Below, one piece after another: positions 1 through 12,167 of a stretch of DNA of 64,000 bases. The stretch comes from Syngnathus acus (Eukaryota; Chordata; Actinopteri; Syngnathiformes; Syngnathidae), in the NCBI RefSeq assembly GCF_901709675.1, contig NC_051102.1, positions 5,615,412 to 5,679,411 of the forward strand. The letters run 5' to 3'. Below the pieces are notes generated by a model that was given only the letters and a program-made list of their open reading frames with translations, did no database searches and had not been told where the DNA came from. Position 1 is the first letter of the stretch; every line of letters begins with the position of its first letter. The translations under genes were made by a program, and so were the position numbers.

Positions 1-1494
1 CATGACAATAGTTTCCCCTCGTTGTCCCTCTCACACTTCGTCTACCCACTTTCTAATAAGTGGAAAAGTCACAGAGAGGTAGTATTTTACTTTTAAAGGG
101 AATAAAAAAGTGGCAGTGATATGGAGAGGTGTCAGCGCGCCGTCAGTCGTGGTGACATTATCAGACTTGCGCAGGAAGCTTGTTTCACAGCAGGAGGTAA
201 GTACTCACTACCGCCTCCCAACAAAAATGCTGCTAATCCCCTCAAGGTGCAAGCAGACGGCTTCACAAGCCTCTCCATCACTTTTTTTTGGGGCGTCACA
301 TGGACACGTCAACGTTGGAGGTGGCCGTTTGGTCAATTTTGTCCGACTTCCAGCTGATCAATTCCAACTTTTACAAAGCAGAAATTGGAAGTGGAAATTG
401 GAAAATTTAGATCGCTATCTATCTCGATAGAAATAGATAAGATAGCTAAGACAGTTTGTATTTTCATTTATATGCTCCTAGACGGGCTATTGATTAGGCA
501 GCTCTGCCCAACGCTGAGCGCTGGCAACACCCCACCAGCTGCAGAGATTATCGAGAAAACTGTAATCGAGAACCCTGGCAGGCTAATCTTCCCTCGGCTA
601 ACCTCAGCTGACATCATTGATTGGCAGCCGAATGAAGAATTAATGTTAAAGAGTCTCGTATAGATTCTTTTACAAGGGCAACTGCGCATTAAACATGAAC
701 GCAATAAAGCTGTTTTTTTTAAGATGTCTCGCCCCTTTTGTCTTTGCGGTTCTGTTCTACTATTATATTTAGTTTCAAGTAAAGACTGGTGCACAAATCG
801 AGTCTTTTTGTAATATAAAATTTGATACAGCACAGGAAGTATCAATACTGAATCAACTGAGATACCGTTTAAGGTGTTTAAGGAAGGACTGCTGTTTTTG
901 TTAGCAACAGTTAGCCATAGTTGATGTCGACAAGAGTGGATGACATGTAGGTCACAACATTGTGCTCTGAATACAAACCATTAAGCCCTAAACTTCAAAT
1001 CTTAAAACCCCTAAACCTTACCCTCTGCTTAACCCTTAAGCATAACTGTTACCAGTTAAAATAAAACAAGTAAACTAAAAAGTCTCTTGGAAAAGCTTTA
1101 GATTAATCCAGCAATTCGTGAGCTCCGCATTTATTGGCAGATTTACCAAAATAAACAACTGTGTGAGAGAAGAAGATAAACCACATTGTGATTTAGGAAA
1201 GAACCCACTGATGCACAATACCTGCTTAGCTCGGAGAATAATAATTGCACGCCTGTCATTGTTTTTTCTTATTTCTTTCTTTCTTTTAAACTTAATTTTC
1301 TCACAGTAGCCCCAAGATAAGGTTGTATCCGAAAGTAGTCATTGAAAGTAGGGCGTGAGTACTCTGTGAGTGTGTGCATGCGGTGGTGTGGGGGGGGGGG
1401 GCTGAACTGGGCAATGCAGACCGACCTCAGACTGGTCTTCCACTCCCCCATCCTCAAAATACACTCGAGTATTCCCGGCACTGCAAGTAAGCCA

Positions 1495-1508
1495 CTGCCC
1501 CCTGGTGG
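1495..1508 (-). promoter_or_regulatory. CTCF-consensus site, minus orientation
   Basis: Read on the minus strand this 14-mer is CCACCAGGGGGCAG. It fits the vertebrate CTCF core CCASYAGRKGGCRS at every position. Occupancy cannot be judged from sequence. Confidence 0.5.
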
Positions 1509-2229
1509 CCTCTTCAACTAGCCCCGATTCGAGGAGCCAGCATCTTCATTTAATATGTAACAAGAAGCTTCTGTGTTTAGCCAAATTAGGCCTCATGAAT
1601 TTTGAGCCACATGCGTCCCCAAACGCCCCCTATAGGCATATGCTTAGTACGTAATCCGTGATTATTGGCCTGAGGCCACAGAGCGTTATGTAAAGGACCA
1701 AATCATCCTTTCACTGATGTTCGAGAGTGTGGAATAGGACTTTTCATGAATAATAGACATGTACAGATCTTGCTTCAAATTTACTGGAAAAGCACACAGC
1801 AAAAATGATCAATTATAACTTTGGTTTGACAGTGACAAGGATTCAGTGGTGTACCTAATGAAGTGTCTATTATTAATATTCAGGTTGCCACTTTTATTCA
1901 TTTGCAGCACTTAGAGCCCAAAAAAAGGGCAGTCTTGGATGCAAATGATTTTAAATGCCACTTCATGATTTGCGTAAAGTGTATTACAATTATGCGAATA
2001 TTGACATTTTGAAAATGCAAGTCATAAAAATGTGACATTAATTGTTGTCGTTTTTTTTTTTGTTTTTTTTAAATAATACATACAATTAGGTATCATAATA
2101 CATTAATCTTTTTAGAGTACAATTTAGCGATCATTTCGGACTGTGATACAAAGCTGCGTTATAACTCGTTTGTCCCACCACAGACATCGTCATCAGCAAC
2201 ATTTTGCATCGCCACATTATTTTTGGTTA

Positions 2230-2540
2230 CTAGGTTACGCCCGTCATCACGACGGCCGCGGGCAAATTACCAGCGACCCCTTCTCCTTCATATCACCCTT
2301 TGACGATCAACCGGTAATTGGGACTGTGCCCGGCGACCGGCGAGCCTCATGTCTCATAATTGCCTGGCAGTCTCTCGCGCTGACGACTCGTTAACGGTGG
2401 CCACCTCTGCGGCCTCCATCTTGACGGCGGTCTTAATTGGAGAGCACGCCGCCGTCCAAAAAAACAACAGCACTGCCACAAGTGCTGCTTTGGCTCCCGT
2501 GGCGTCATTTTTGTGTAATGGCAGGCGCCACTTCTAAGCA
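2230..2540. promoter_or_regulatory. Candidate conserved noncoding (enhancer-like) block
   Basis: This block is distinctly richer in GC and CpG than its flanks and carries homeodomain-type TAATTG or ATTA cores at several points (for example near 2315, 2356 and 2433). Open frames here show no protein similarity that I recognise and no paired splice sites. In compact fish genomes such islands in AT-rich noncoding DNA are often conserved enhancers. That interpretation is inference; conservation cannot be seen from one sequence. Confidence 0.25.
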
Positions 2541-3320
2541 TCTTTGAAGGACAACACTCTCGCTCTGTCAGTAAAGCCACAACAACACCCTCCCCACTCT
2601 CCGCCGACGCAGTACCGCCACACTTTCATTTGTGCCTCCAAAAGGGACGCTTTTGACTCAAAACAGCGACAGTCGAGCCAATTAACCTTTTGCGGGCGTG
2701 TTTGTGTGTGTGCATGTGTGAAAGCGAGAGAGCCATTTTTCGAACAACAAAAATGGCTTGTTGTGTTGATCACATGGAGGATGTCTTGAGAGATACAACA
2801 GAGAGACACTCACCAGAAGACGATAGCCCCTTTCACGCTGTCTGCAAAGCCATCATTTTCCATGTTGTTAAATGGCACCGATACGGGTATAAAGTAGAGT
2901 CGACCGGGCAATTTTCCACCTTTGGAGGTCATAACACTGCCAAAACAGCCAGAACCACTCCGGTTGTTTTACGTTGGCTGTAAAAATAATTTACAGCAAT
3001 TGTACAACTTTTTACAGGTTCTTGCGTGGGGTGAACGGCAACAACTGGGGGTAAAAAGTCAATCAGGCTATATTGCACTTTTGGGGGTAGTAATTATCAT
3101 AACTTACTTGTATGTGTTAAGGATGGAGCGAAAGTCAACTGGGTTATCTTTCCACCTTTGGGGGAGGAAACAGAGGAAGGAGAATGTAAAGCTTTTTTTT
3201 TTTTTCATTTTTGTACCTTTAATCCAGATTACTGTTTGTCATGAACAGCACTGACAAAATACAACATAACATTGATTGATGCTTCAAAAGGAAAGAAGAA
3301 AACGTATTTTTCCCACTCAC

Positions 3321-3420
3321 CATTTTCTCTCTCAAAGCCCGACGGGGGTTTGATGGACACGGCGGCAGATGAGCTGAGGACGGGTCGACCACGGCGGGAG
3401 GTCAGCAGCTCAGCGTTGAC
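3321..3420 (-). CDS. Candidate internal coding exon of an unidentified minus-strand gene
   Basis: On the minus strand a pyrimidine-rich acceptor (TTCTTCTCAG, ending at 3421) is followed by 100 nt that stay open, starting VNAELLTSRRGRPVLSSSAA and ending SIKPPSGFERENG across a strong GTGAGT donor at 3320-3315. Both splice sites are good and the reading has protein-like composition (basic and serine-rich). I do not recognise the family, and no partner exon was found nearby, so it may be one exon of a gene continuing outside the window or an alternative exon. A noncoding element with chance splice sites is the alternative. Confidence 0.35.
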
Positions 3421-6400
3421 CTGAGAAGAAGTCCATTATTCGTCCATCTTGTCTCTCCGACCGCTGCCATTATCCCGCCACTCCAACTCTTGCACTTTGT
3501 AGGGAAAGTTTCAGAACTTCCACGTTGAAACGTCTGAGTTCATCAATGTGTCCACCTGCGGTGTGTGTGTTTGTGTGTGTTTATGGGGATGGCCAACTTA
3601 TCTACCATTTTTTTGTTGTACACTAATATTGAATAACCTTTTAAGATTAGCAGTTAGCAGTTCGTTCTCAACGCACTTACCTAATTAGACGAACCTGTGA
3701 AACGCACCTTGCTTTTTCTTCTTGGTCATAGTTTCTTGTGTTAAATGTTCACTGTGGCTTTCTCCATTACCAAAAACAAACATTTCCAAATACTGTGTGT
3801 CTGATTATTTGACTAATTTTACAAGCTTTGGGATTCAATATTGGATTCACGCGGCGGCAACGTGAAGGATAACTAGTTACAAACGTGGATGCAATAGAAA
3901 GAATCCGGTCACGTTTCAAAATAAAATATTTTTTTGCTGCTGTAACCGGAAGTACGAAATGAACCGGAAATTTATTTATTTTGTAGGGGTCCGCATTGGT
4001 TGAAGACCACTTTGTCCTTTTTGCCATGCCTGTAAAGCCCAGCCATAATATTTGCATAATATAACTCAACAGATGCTTCACAATGTGTTCCCACAATGCA
4101 TCACGATTCAGTGTCAGCAGGGTGAAATTATGACACGGCTGTGAGTGCACACGCAAACTATACTTCATGTAAAATAGGCGGCTGCTCACTATGCAAATTG
4201 TCTCCCTTGGGGTTGGATGTATTATGGAATTCTTATTACCTCTCATTGTATGTGTCTAATGAGTGAGCGAAAAGACATTACATCACCATGCAGAGTTATG
4301 CAAAGGTGCTTTCTATGCTAATTGAGCCCTTTTCAGATTAGCACCATGTTATGTCTTCCTTACCCAAATGTGCTCACTATATTAAAATTTAAGGCTTGTT
4401 CGCTCACCAACTGTCCCCATAGGAGATAACACAGCATTTTTATAAAAAGAACAAAAAAGAAGGACGATAATGATGCACAGCATATTTCTTGCTTAGGTGA
4501 AAATGGCTCATTTTAGGGGCAGATCTGTTTCTGTCAAACAATACTAACAAATATTGGTAAGAGTGTCTGCTAACACTAATTTGTGCAAACGATGCAGCTC
4601 TGCTTACCCCCTTTGGCTTTGACGTGGCAGTACATTTTTTCGCTCTGGATCTTCACCCAGTCTTTTGTTGAGAAACTCTCTTTTTATGTTAATGAGCTCC
4701 CTAACTTTGGTGGTCACTTCTTGCTAATTAGCGTTGAATGCTATTTATTTCCTGTGGGAGTTCATCGTCCTTTTATTTGTGTTTTGCACATGAAAAAAGC
4801 TGCAGAGTGTAGTGGAGCAAAGGCAGCTAGCCATCTCGCAGATTTGAACAAAGTGTGACTGATGTCTTCTTCCCCGCTATTAGACTGACTCCCAGCCACT
4901 ATGATTAATAGCGGCCTCCTAAAAGGCGCTTTCGCGGCCAGCCGAAGGCAAAGTCGCAAATCAGCGTCTTCACTCCCACGTTTTATGTTTGTCATTTCCC
5001 TTTGAGGATGACCCGGACAAAAATGATTGGAACTGTATTAAAATGTCTCCTCTATGTATTTGAACAGAGGGGTGGTGGGCGGTTGTAGAACTTTAGAGGC
5101 TTTTTTTTTTTTTCTTGGACATGTCAGACATTTTTGTTATCATGTGTTGCTAGGCACAATTTACACACTAGTAGAAGGATGTGTCTCAAATGTGTCGTGT
5201 CTTCAAATCCACTCCGTTTTTTCAAATTAATGACTATATCACCAGATATAATTATGTGTATCCGGTGTATAATACGTCAGGAATAATTGCTCGAGTCTGA
5301 TTAATTTTTGGCACTAAGAGCCTTCAGGTCTCATTTTTCCTGCACTCTCAGAAATTTCAACATCCTGCCTTGTATTATTTCTTTTCCACTTTGTGTGCAG
5401 TTATCTTCAGTCCTCACAAGATATTCTGGCAGGGGACTTACCTGTTTAATAGCCAATTTAATCTCTTCAGTGCACTCTGAGCACTCCATTTTCATAAACA
5501 CACTTGACTGCTAGTATTTAAGTTCAATTAGGAGCCATGAATCACATTCATGTTGTTGTTGCAAACGAGAGAGAGAGCGAGAGAGAGAGAGAGAAAGGTC
5601 ACTTAAGCCATATCGTTTCAATAACTGACCCACGTACCATTTTCCAAAATATCCCCCTCTAATATTAAAATAGGAATCGTTTTTATGAATATCCCATGAA
5701 CACCTTTCAAGGAAACTTCAAATGAGCTCACAAGCGCCTTCACTTGAACCCGAGGCAACACAGGCAGTCGTTTCACGGAGATGCCGTAAAGGCCCCTCGA
5801 GTCACAACGAAACGTGGGAGGAGATGAGCCTCACGTGGCAGAATGCTCCCATGATAAAGTTTTACCTGCAGCGCAAGCAAAGGAAACGTACCAAAATAGT
5901 CCCCGATGTTTTGAGCTGATATTGTGTTGCTCCACTTTGTGTTTAGTATTCATGGTTGAGGAGCTGGGAGGAAATTGCTTTGGTGAATGAAAATGACACA
6001 CACGTAAAAAAAAGCAAACAATTCAAGCTGCAAGCAACAATGGATGGGCCAGCACAATTTCTTTTGCAAGAAGAATCCAGAATATGTTAAGCAATTTTAT
6101 GCCATATTATATCCACACCTCTGGTTTAGATGAAGTCTTAACCAAGTCTTGTTGCATGAACTGATGAAGCCATGAAATACATCCAGAACTGTTCAACTAA
6201 GAACCTTGTTGTGTTTGATTATGAACTGAACGGGGTTCAATGTCACACTTGGCCACTGCTGGATCACATTAAAGCTTGAACAAGTGTTTTCCCGAGGCGC
6301 CTCCTCATTGATAAGCCTCTTTATGAATGCATTTACACATGGCAGGCACCACCTTGCCCACCGGCCGCCATCCAATCCAAGGCCGACCCGGCCTCTCTCT

Positions 6401-6784
6401 CGCTGCTGATAATATTTGACAGCTGACCTTATCTCGCCCACAGCCGGTGAACAGGAAGCAGAGCGCTAACGCCTGACATGGCAGCCACACGCGTATGCTA
6501 ATCCACAGGCGGCCGGGCTGATTAAAAGATGAATATCGGCAACGGTGCGATAAAACCCAAGGTGGGCCGCGGGTGGTGATGGCGTCACATGTGAACGGTC
6601 ACACTCCAAGCAGCGTGTAATGATACCCACTCTCTGAAGCATGTTCAATTTGTTGTCGTCGCAGAGCAGTAATCGGGGACAGAGACCGAAGTCTTGCTGC
6701 AAAAAAAAAAAAGAAAAGTCCCAAGTCATTGACACATCCGGAAAACCAGAAACGCCACACGAAATTCACACACACTCTAATAAT
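3421..6784. other. Noncoding stretch between the exon candidate and the GATA/AAAT microsatellite
   Basis: No coding exon is supported. A GA run lies at about 5568-5595. GC-richer islands lie at about 4860-4990 and 6230-6620. The rest is AT-rich unique-looking sequence. A 65-codon ATG frame at 5722-5919 has no splice or homology support. Confidence 0.5.
6230..6620. promoter_or_regulatory. Candidate conserved noncoding block
   Basis: This is a GC-rich island in AT-rich surroundings. It contains several CTAATCC, ATTAAA, TGATAA and GATTA-type homeodomain and GATA cores close together. Overlapping minus-strand frames contain stops and lack protein-like composition. An enhancer or other conserved noncoding element is the most economical explanation, by inference only. 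Confidence 0.25.
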
Positions 6785-7107
<323 letters not shown>

Positions 7108-10100
7108 GCGTCTATTCAAGGCCTGTGCGTGGGTGCTGATGACTTTGGCCGACTTGAACGTTCTGTCACATCCCATCGCGCTCGCAGGTGCTAAATGCCA
7201 TACCTCACACCTCCCTGACGTGTAAACATTTGAAAGTGCTCGGGAAAGAAGGTTAATTATTCATCTTCCACATCGCCTGGTGACTTTTTATTTCTGTTTG
7301 TGTCACGTAAGCAATATAGATAAGACGCAGCTCGGAGCGAGCGTCGGGAGTAAATAAATACCCGACTTAATTAGTATTCCTGCGGGACATTTGCTGTGCT
7401 AAAGATCCTGTTTATCTTAGCGCGTTTGCACATGCTCAGTCGAGGGCGCGACACGTTCAAGGGCAAAACATTTTCTTTAGGGGACAATCAAAGTAGGATT
7501 TTGAGCAAATTTACAGTTGACTTTACTTCCCTTCTTTTTCAGCCACACAATGAAACATCAACTTGCAACTGAAAACACAGAATATATTTCTTTGTATTGC
7601 ATTATTTTGTTTTCGAGTGACTCAAAAATGGAAGGCTTCATGTAATTTGTTTGTTCACCCAATAAAATAACATTCGAGTTAGACTCGCTAAAGGAAATGT
7701 CAAATGAGACACGGTTGAAAACGTGCTAATGCAACACATTTATCTTTTTTGGACCTTTATCAGCCAGGAGATGAGCTGCAAAATGTTTCATTCCGGTGAA
7801 CGTAAAAGGCGTCTCTTCATTTTATTTACGTGTCACGGACACTGCACATTAATCAACATTAGAGTGAAAAGACGATTGAGTCGACTTCGTTTTCCATCTC
7901 CCAGGCACCTTTACTAAAGATGAAGAGGCTCTCGTATTAATTAATGTGTCTGTCTTAACTATTGTAAGAAATGGAAGAGAGAGGAAAAACTGGTGACTTA
8001 GTATATGCTTAAAAAAAATATATGCCAGGATGCTTATAAAGCTCTTGGCCTGTAAAAAAAAAAAATCTGCTATGTGCCCAGCATTAATGGAACTGCGGCC
8101 ACCCACCACAAAGCAGCTGGCCTGTTGAACATTCCAATCTGTTGGCGTTGGCAACCACGCCGGCGGCCTTTTTAGCTAGTTAATTAGCATTTGGGACCAC
8201 CTAGCACCAAACTTTTACTTCCTCACCCAAAAGACCACATGAAGGTACTTCCATCCTAAGGGTGACATTATTTATTAACCGGTCACGGAGTTCTTAATAA
8301 TAGTCTTAAATTGCAATAATATATGGAATTTCACATGTCCTCGAGCGCTGTATCCTCCGTCAGAACGTGGTGTTGGCGGTTTCAATTTCATTTAGCGCCA
8401 TTAGAAATTCATTTCCCAGTAAATGACTTTCCCTCAAGACGTTCCCACATGACCTACATTTTTCTTCTTTTCCCAACTCAAGTAGCTTCTCTTCATCATC
8501 ACCATACATGAATCCTAAACAGCTCATTCTTAGCGGAGCACCGGCTTATTATTATTGAAGCTTGTGGGGTCACAGGGGGGGATTCAAGAGACCTTGTATA
8601 TGATATATATAATATATATAACACCTGTCATAGTTTTGCACTGATGGATGTACATTACTCATAATCAACCATCTAATTGCTACTAACCATCGTCTACTCA
8701 TTTCCACGTCTGTGCACAATTCATCAAAGTCACAAGGTAGTTTCCATGAGAGTAAATTCCGGTTCCAGCCAGGTGTGCATGGCTTATTCTCCGTGATCCG
8801 ACACTCGGGTTAAAAGACTGATGACAAAAAGCCAAGGAGGCGTCGACAACTGAGCTGACATGTTTCACTTTTAAGCGTGAAATGAACATCCGCAATGTTC
8901 GTGTCCATGCCAACAAGACTTAATAAGGAAGGTGATGTACGTTTTTTTTTTTTTTTTCCAATTTCCTGCTTCACTGGGCATCCTATGGAGAAGAGAGGGG
9001 AGGAGGAACTACTTTTTCTGGGCAAATATACACCCCAGCTTGATATCGGACCTAGAATGCAACACATACAGTGGATATGTGGATGCTGACCAAAAAATAA
9101 ATGAAGCCATCTCCCGAGGCCCGGTTACAGACCATCGGCTCTGAAGAAGAAATGGGACAAGGGTCATCAAATGAATAGGAAGAGATCAAATCATAACAAA
9201 CTTTCCATTTTGGAAACACTTTTCCAAACTATCCATTTTGTTTTAATAATTAAATAAATATATATGCTTGCAAAGGTTTGAGTCTTTTTTTCTTCTTGTC
9301 TTGAGGATTTTTTTTCCTAACGTGTGGGATTTTGGATGGTGGAGATCGAGGTTGAGTGAGATTTAAAGTGACAGCCGTTTGAATCCTAGCTTCCCACACA
9401 CATGCGCGCTTACCGCTTTAGGTGTCTTTTTCCTTGACACTTTGGGGGTAATCCTTGACCAAAGGTGTTTAGATACATTCAAGAATTTTGTGATTTTGCC
9501 ATAGCCACAAATTTACCCGCCCCCCCGCAAAAAAAGCTGAAATTGCTTTTACATTCATAATTAAGAAGTGGTTCCGTAGCATTGTTTACCGTCCATAATT
9601 CCTGCTAATATTTTCCACAGGGTTTGATGATCTCCCAGCTGTTTCTTCACACAGCATGCAGGTGGATTAGTTTTGCTTTTGTACAGTCTCAATGTACAAA
9701 CACGTGTTTTGTTTTCACAGGAAAATATCTACTGGATTACTGCTGCAAAGCCTAGTCTAATGAGCCAGGAAATGTCACTCAATAATACGGCTTGTCTCGT
9801 ATTTGGGTGCAGTACGTTTTGGTCAGATTACCAGAGAAGCACCAGCACGAATCATGCATATTCGCCCCTGGTGGTGATTTCTTATGTATTTATACAGACA
9901 CACACACACACATTTATATATATTTATATACACAGTATGGAAGTGCAATAATTGGTGATGTATGTGGACAGTGTATATATGCAGCATGGTGGCTCCCCTG
10001 AGAGTTTCCATCTATTGGGAAGTGACAAGCATATTGACGCCCACGTGAAATCATGTGAAGTGAATATATTCGTGAAAACTTTATGAACTGTGCAGACTCA

Positions 10101-10244
10101 AGTGTCATGTAAAAAGGAGTTATGGTTAAATTTAAAATAAAGTAAGGACTGTCAAGTAAAGTAAAATGGATACACAATACACATTCACACACAATTTAAG
10201 ATTTTATTTTAATGGACACCGTTGGATAGGAGAAAATGAAAGTA
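7108..10244. other. Noncoding stretch; no supported gene
   Basis: No exon with paired splice sites and protein-like content was found. The part at 7108-7460 is GC-richer and could be regulatory. T and A runs occur at 8053-8063 and 8942-8958. A short CA tract with alternating TATATA lies at 9899-9935. Confidence 0.5.
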
Positions 10245-10577
10245 GAGTAATCCCTCGTTTATCGCGGATAATCGGTTCCAAAAACCACCTCTGATAAGTG
10301 AAATCCGCGAAGTATGGTCATCAACAAGAAGTACTGGCAGGCTAACTAGTTAGCGGAAAGGTGCTAATTCGTAATCGTGCTAACACGCGAAAACGGACTT
10401 CTCAAGGAATGTAAACCAACATTTGGAGCAATACTACATTGTCCTAAAGGTTAGACACATGCTTCCTCAATTTATAAGTTTCATTTTGACTTTTAAATGT
10501 TTTTTTAATTTGGGGAAAAAAATCCGCGATGTAGTGAAGCCGCGATAAACGAAACGCGAAGTAGCGAGGGATTACTG
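10245..10577. mobile_element. Non-autonomous pogo/Tigger-like DNA transposon (MITE)
   Basis: The two ends are inverted copies of (C/G)AGTAATCCCTCG followed by TTATCGCGG-type sequence, and the element is flanked on both sides by TA (10243-10244 and 10578-10579). The 333 bp between carry no transposase frame. A TA target duplication and CAGTNNTCCCTCG-like termini are features of pogo/Tigger-type elements, so this is best called a MITE mobilised in trans. The right terminal repeat contains an extra GCGAAGTAGCG-like stretch, so the arms are not identical. Confidence 0.8.
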
Positions 10578-11411
10578 TATTAGCAAGTTAGGATGCTCTT
10601 GCTAATATACAAACATAAGCATCCCTTATTACTGCAAAGCCCACCCCAAAAAATGTAAGCGTCCAATTACTTGAACATACGCATCGTGAGTCACGCCGGC
10701 GGGTGCCACTCAAAACCGCGCTGGAAGACTGACTTGCCCGTGTTCCATGTTTTAGTGGAATACGCTTGACTGTAGCGACGTTGTCGTCGCGTGAGCAATC
10801 AATTAACATTCAAATTATAGTTTTTTGTCATTCTTCCAAATAAACTGCTGCAGCGGAGCTTCATAAGTAGGAAAATAGTCATATTTCTTACTGTGATTAT
10901 TTTGCTGTATTCATCGTGTATTTGTGGCTCCGCATTGTGTTATTGTTTATTGCGTGACATTTTGAAGACCTTCAGTAAAATTAAGGCCGACTTGATTTTT
11001 TTTAAATGAGATTTATTGTCTTCCTTTTGGTAAATGAAACTTTTTAAGACTTGAATTATTATATTAAATTTAACTGCTTGTTGTCATTCCTAAGCACGCT
11101 TGTGTGCGTGTGCCGCAGTGGTGTGAGCTTTGGCATTTGCGCCCCTTTTGATTAGCAAAACAAGAGAACTAATAAATAGCTTCTGTTGGCAGATGACATT
11201 TGACTAAATACTTCCCAAATGCATACAATGTGTGCGCATGAATGCAGATGGTTCCTGGATGCCTCAGATGACTTTTGCAAGTAGGTAGCTGAAAATATCA
11301 GCCAGTGTGTGCGTGTCACACAAGCACAAAGTGCATGCTTTTATGACACTTTGGAGAAACTCTGCTATTTCTGTCTTGAAATGTTGTCTTGTTTGGCAGT
11401 CGTTTGGACTG
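10578..11411. other. Noncoding stretch between MITE and LINE fragment
   Basis: This is AT-rich sequence with no supported coding exon or structured element. Confidence 0.5.
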
Positions 11412-12000
11412 CTGAGTTTCAAAGTCAAAGTCTGCTTTATTGTCAATTTCTTCACATGCCAAGACACACAAAGAAATCGACATTACGTTCCCACTATCCC
11501 ACGGTGACAAGACATAGTACACAATATACATACAAGTAAACAACACAAAAAAATAAAAACAAGAAGGCACAAACAATGAATAAATAAGAGTGATGAATAA
11601 ATAATAAATAAACAACATAATAAACAAGAGGAGCAAAAATGGAGCAAGTGTGCATACAGCAGACAGTCAGAATAGAGCGCAAAAGTACAGGACGCTACGC
11701 AGAAGGGGGGGGAGAGAGTTCAGGATCCTAACAGCTTGGAGTATGAAGCTGTTGGTGAGTCTGGTGGTGCGGGAGCGCAGGCTCCTGTACCTCTTCCCAG
11801 AGGGTAGAAGATCAAACAGAGTGAGCGGGGTGACTCACATCACTCACAATCGTGGTCGCCTTGCGGGTGAGATGGGAGGTGTAAATGTCCTTCAGCGAGG
11901 GGAGTGAAGCACCAATAATCTTACCAGCCGTGTTCACTATGCGCTGCAGGGCCTTCATGTTGTATTCAAAACATTCCGGTGGTGTAGCAACACATGTAGA
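11412..12000 (-). mobile_element. 5'-truncated LINE 3' fragment, minus orientation
   Basis: On the minus strand about 11820-11970 encodes the C-terminal tail of a non-LTR reverse transcriptase (readable as [14 protein letters not shown], then [16 protein letters not shown]). Downstream of a frame break come LLPSGKRYRSLRSRTTRL and NSFILQAVRILNS. It then runs into a 3' UTR ending near 11416 with ATAAAGCAGACTTTGACTTTG-like sequence. This C-terminal signature is typical of fish LINEs of the Rex1/L2/CR1 grade; I cannot fix the clade. The copy is dead: frame-shifted, truncated on its 5' side at the ATGG array, and lacking the catalytic RT and endonuclease domains. Confidence 0.75.
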
Positions 12001-12008
12001 CAGACAAT

Positions 12009-12167
12009 ATGGATGGATGGATGGATGGATGGATGGATGGATGGATGGATGGATGGATGGATGGATGGATGGATGGATGGATGGATGGATGGATGGATGG
12101 ATGGATGGATGGATGGATGGATGGATGGATGGATGGATGGATGGATGGATGGATGGATGGATGGATG
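12009..12167. repeat. ATGG microsatellite, about 40 units
   Basis: An essentially perfect (ATGG)n array of 159 bp abuts the truncated end of the LINE fragment. Frames in both directions are open only because the unit length is not a multiple of three with a stop. Confidence 0.97.

Larger units (their letters stand above)
1..3320. other. Gene-poor stretch with no supported coding exon
   Basis: I see no recognisable protein in any frame. The region is AT-rich with homopolymer T/A and G runs (for example a G run near 1391-1401). A GAG|GTAAGT donor-like site lies at 197-198 behind an acceptor-like site near 100, but the open segment between them matches nothing I know. A GC-richer block at 2230-2540 and a CTCF-like site at 1495-1508 are listed separately. 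By human synteny the SSBP3/MRPL37/CYB5RL side of CDCP2 would be expected here, but no exon of those genes was recognised. Confidence 0.5.

Noticed and set aside
100-196. Possible plus-strand exon with acceptor near 100 and GAG|GTAAGT donor at 197
   Set aside because: One frame stays open, but its product is not recognisable, the acceptor is weak and no partner exon was found. Chance splice sites are likely.
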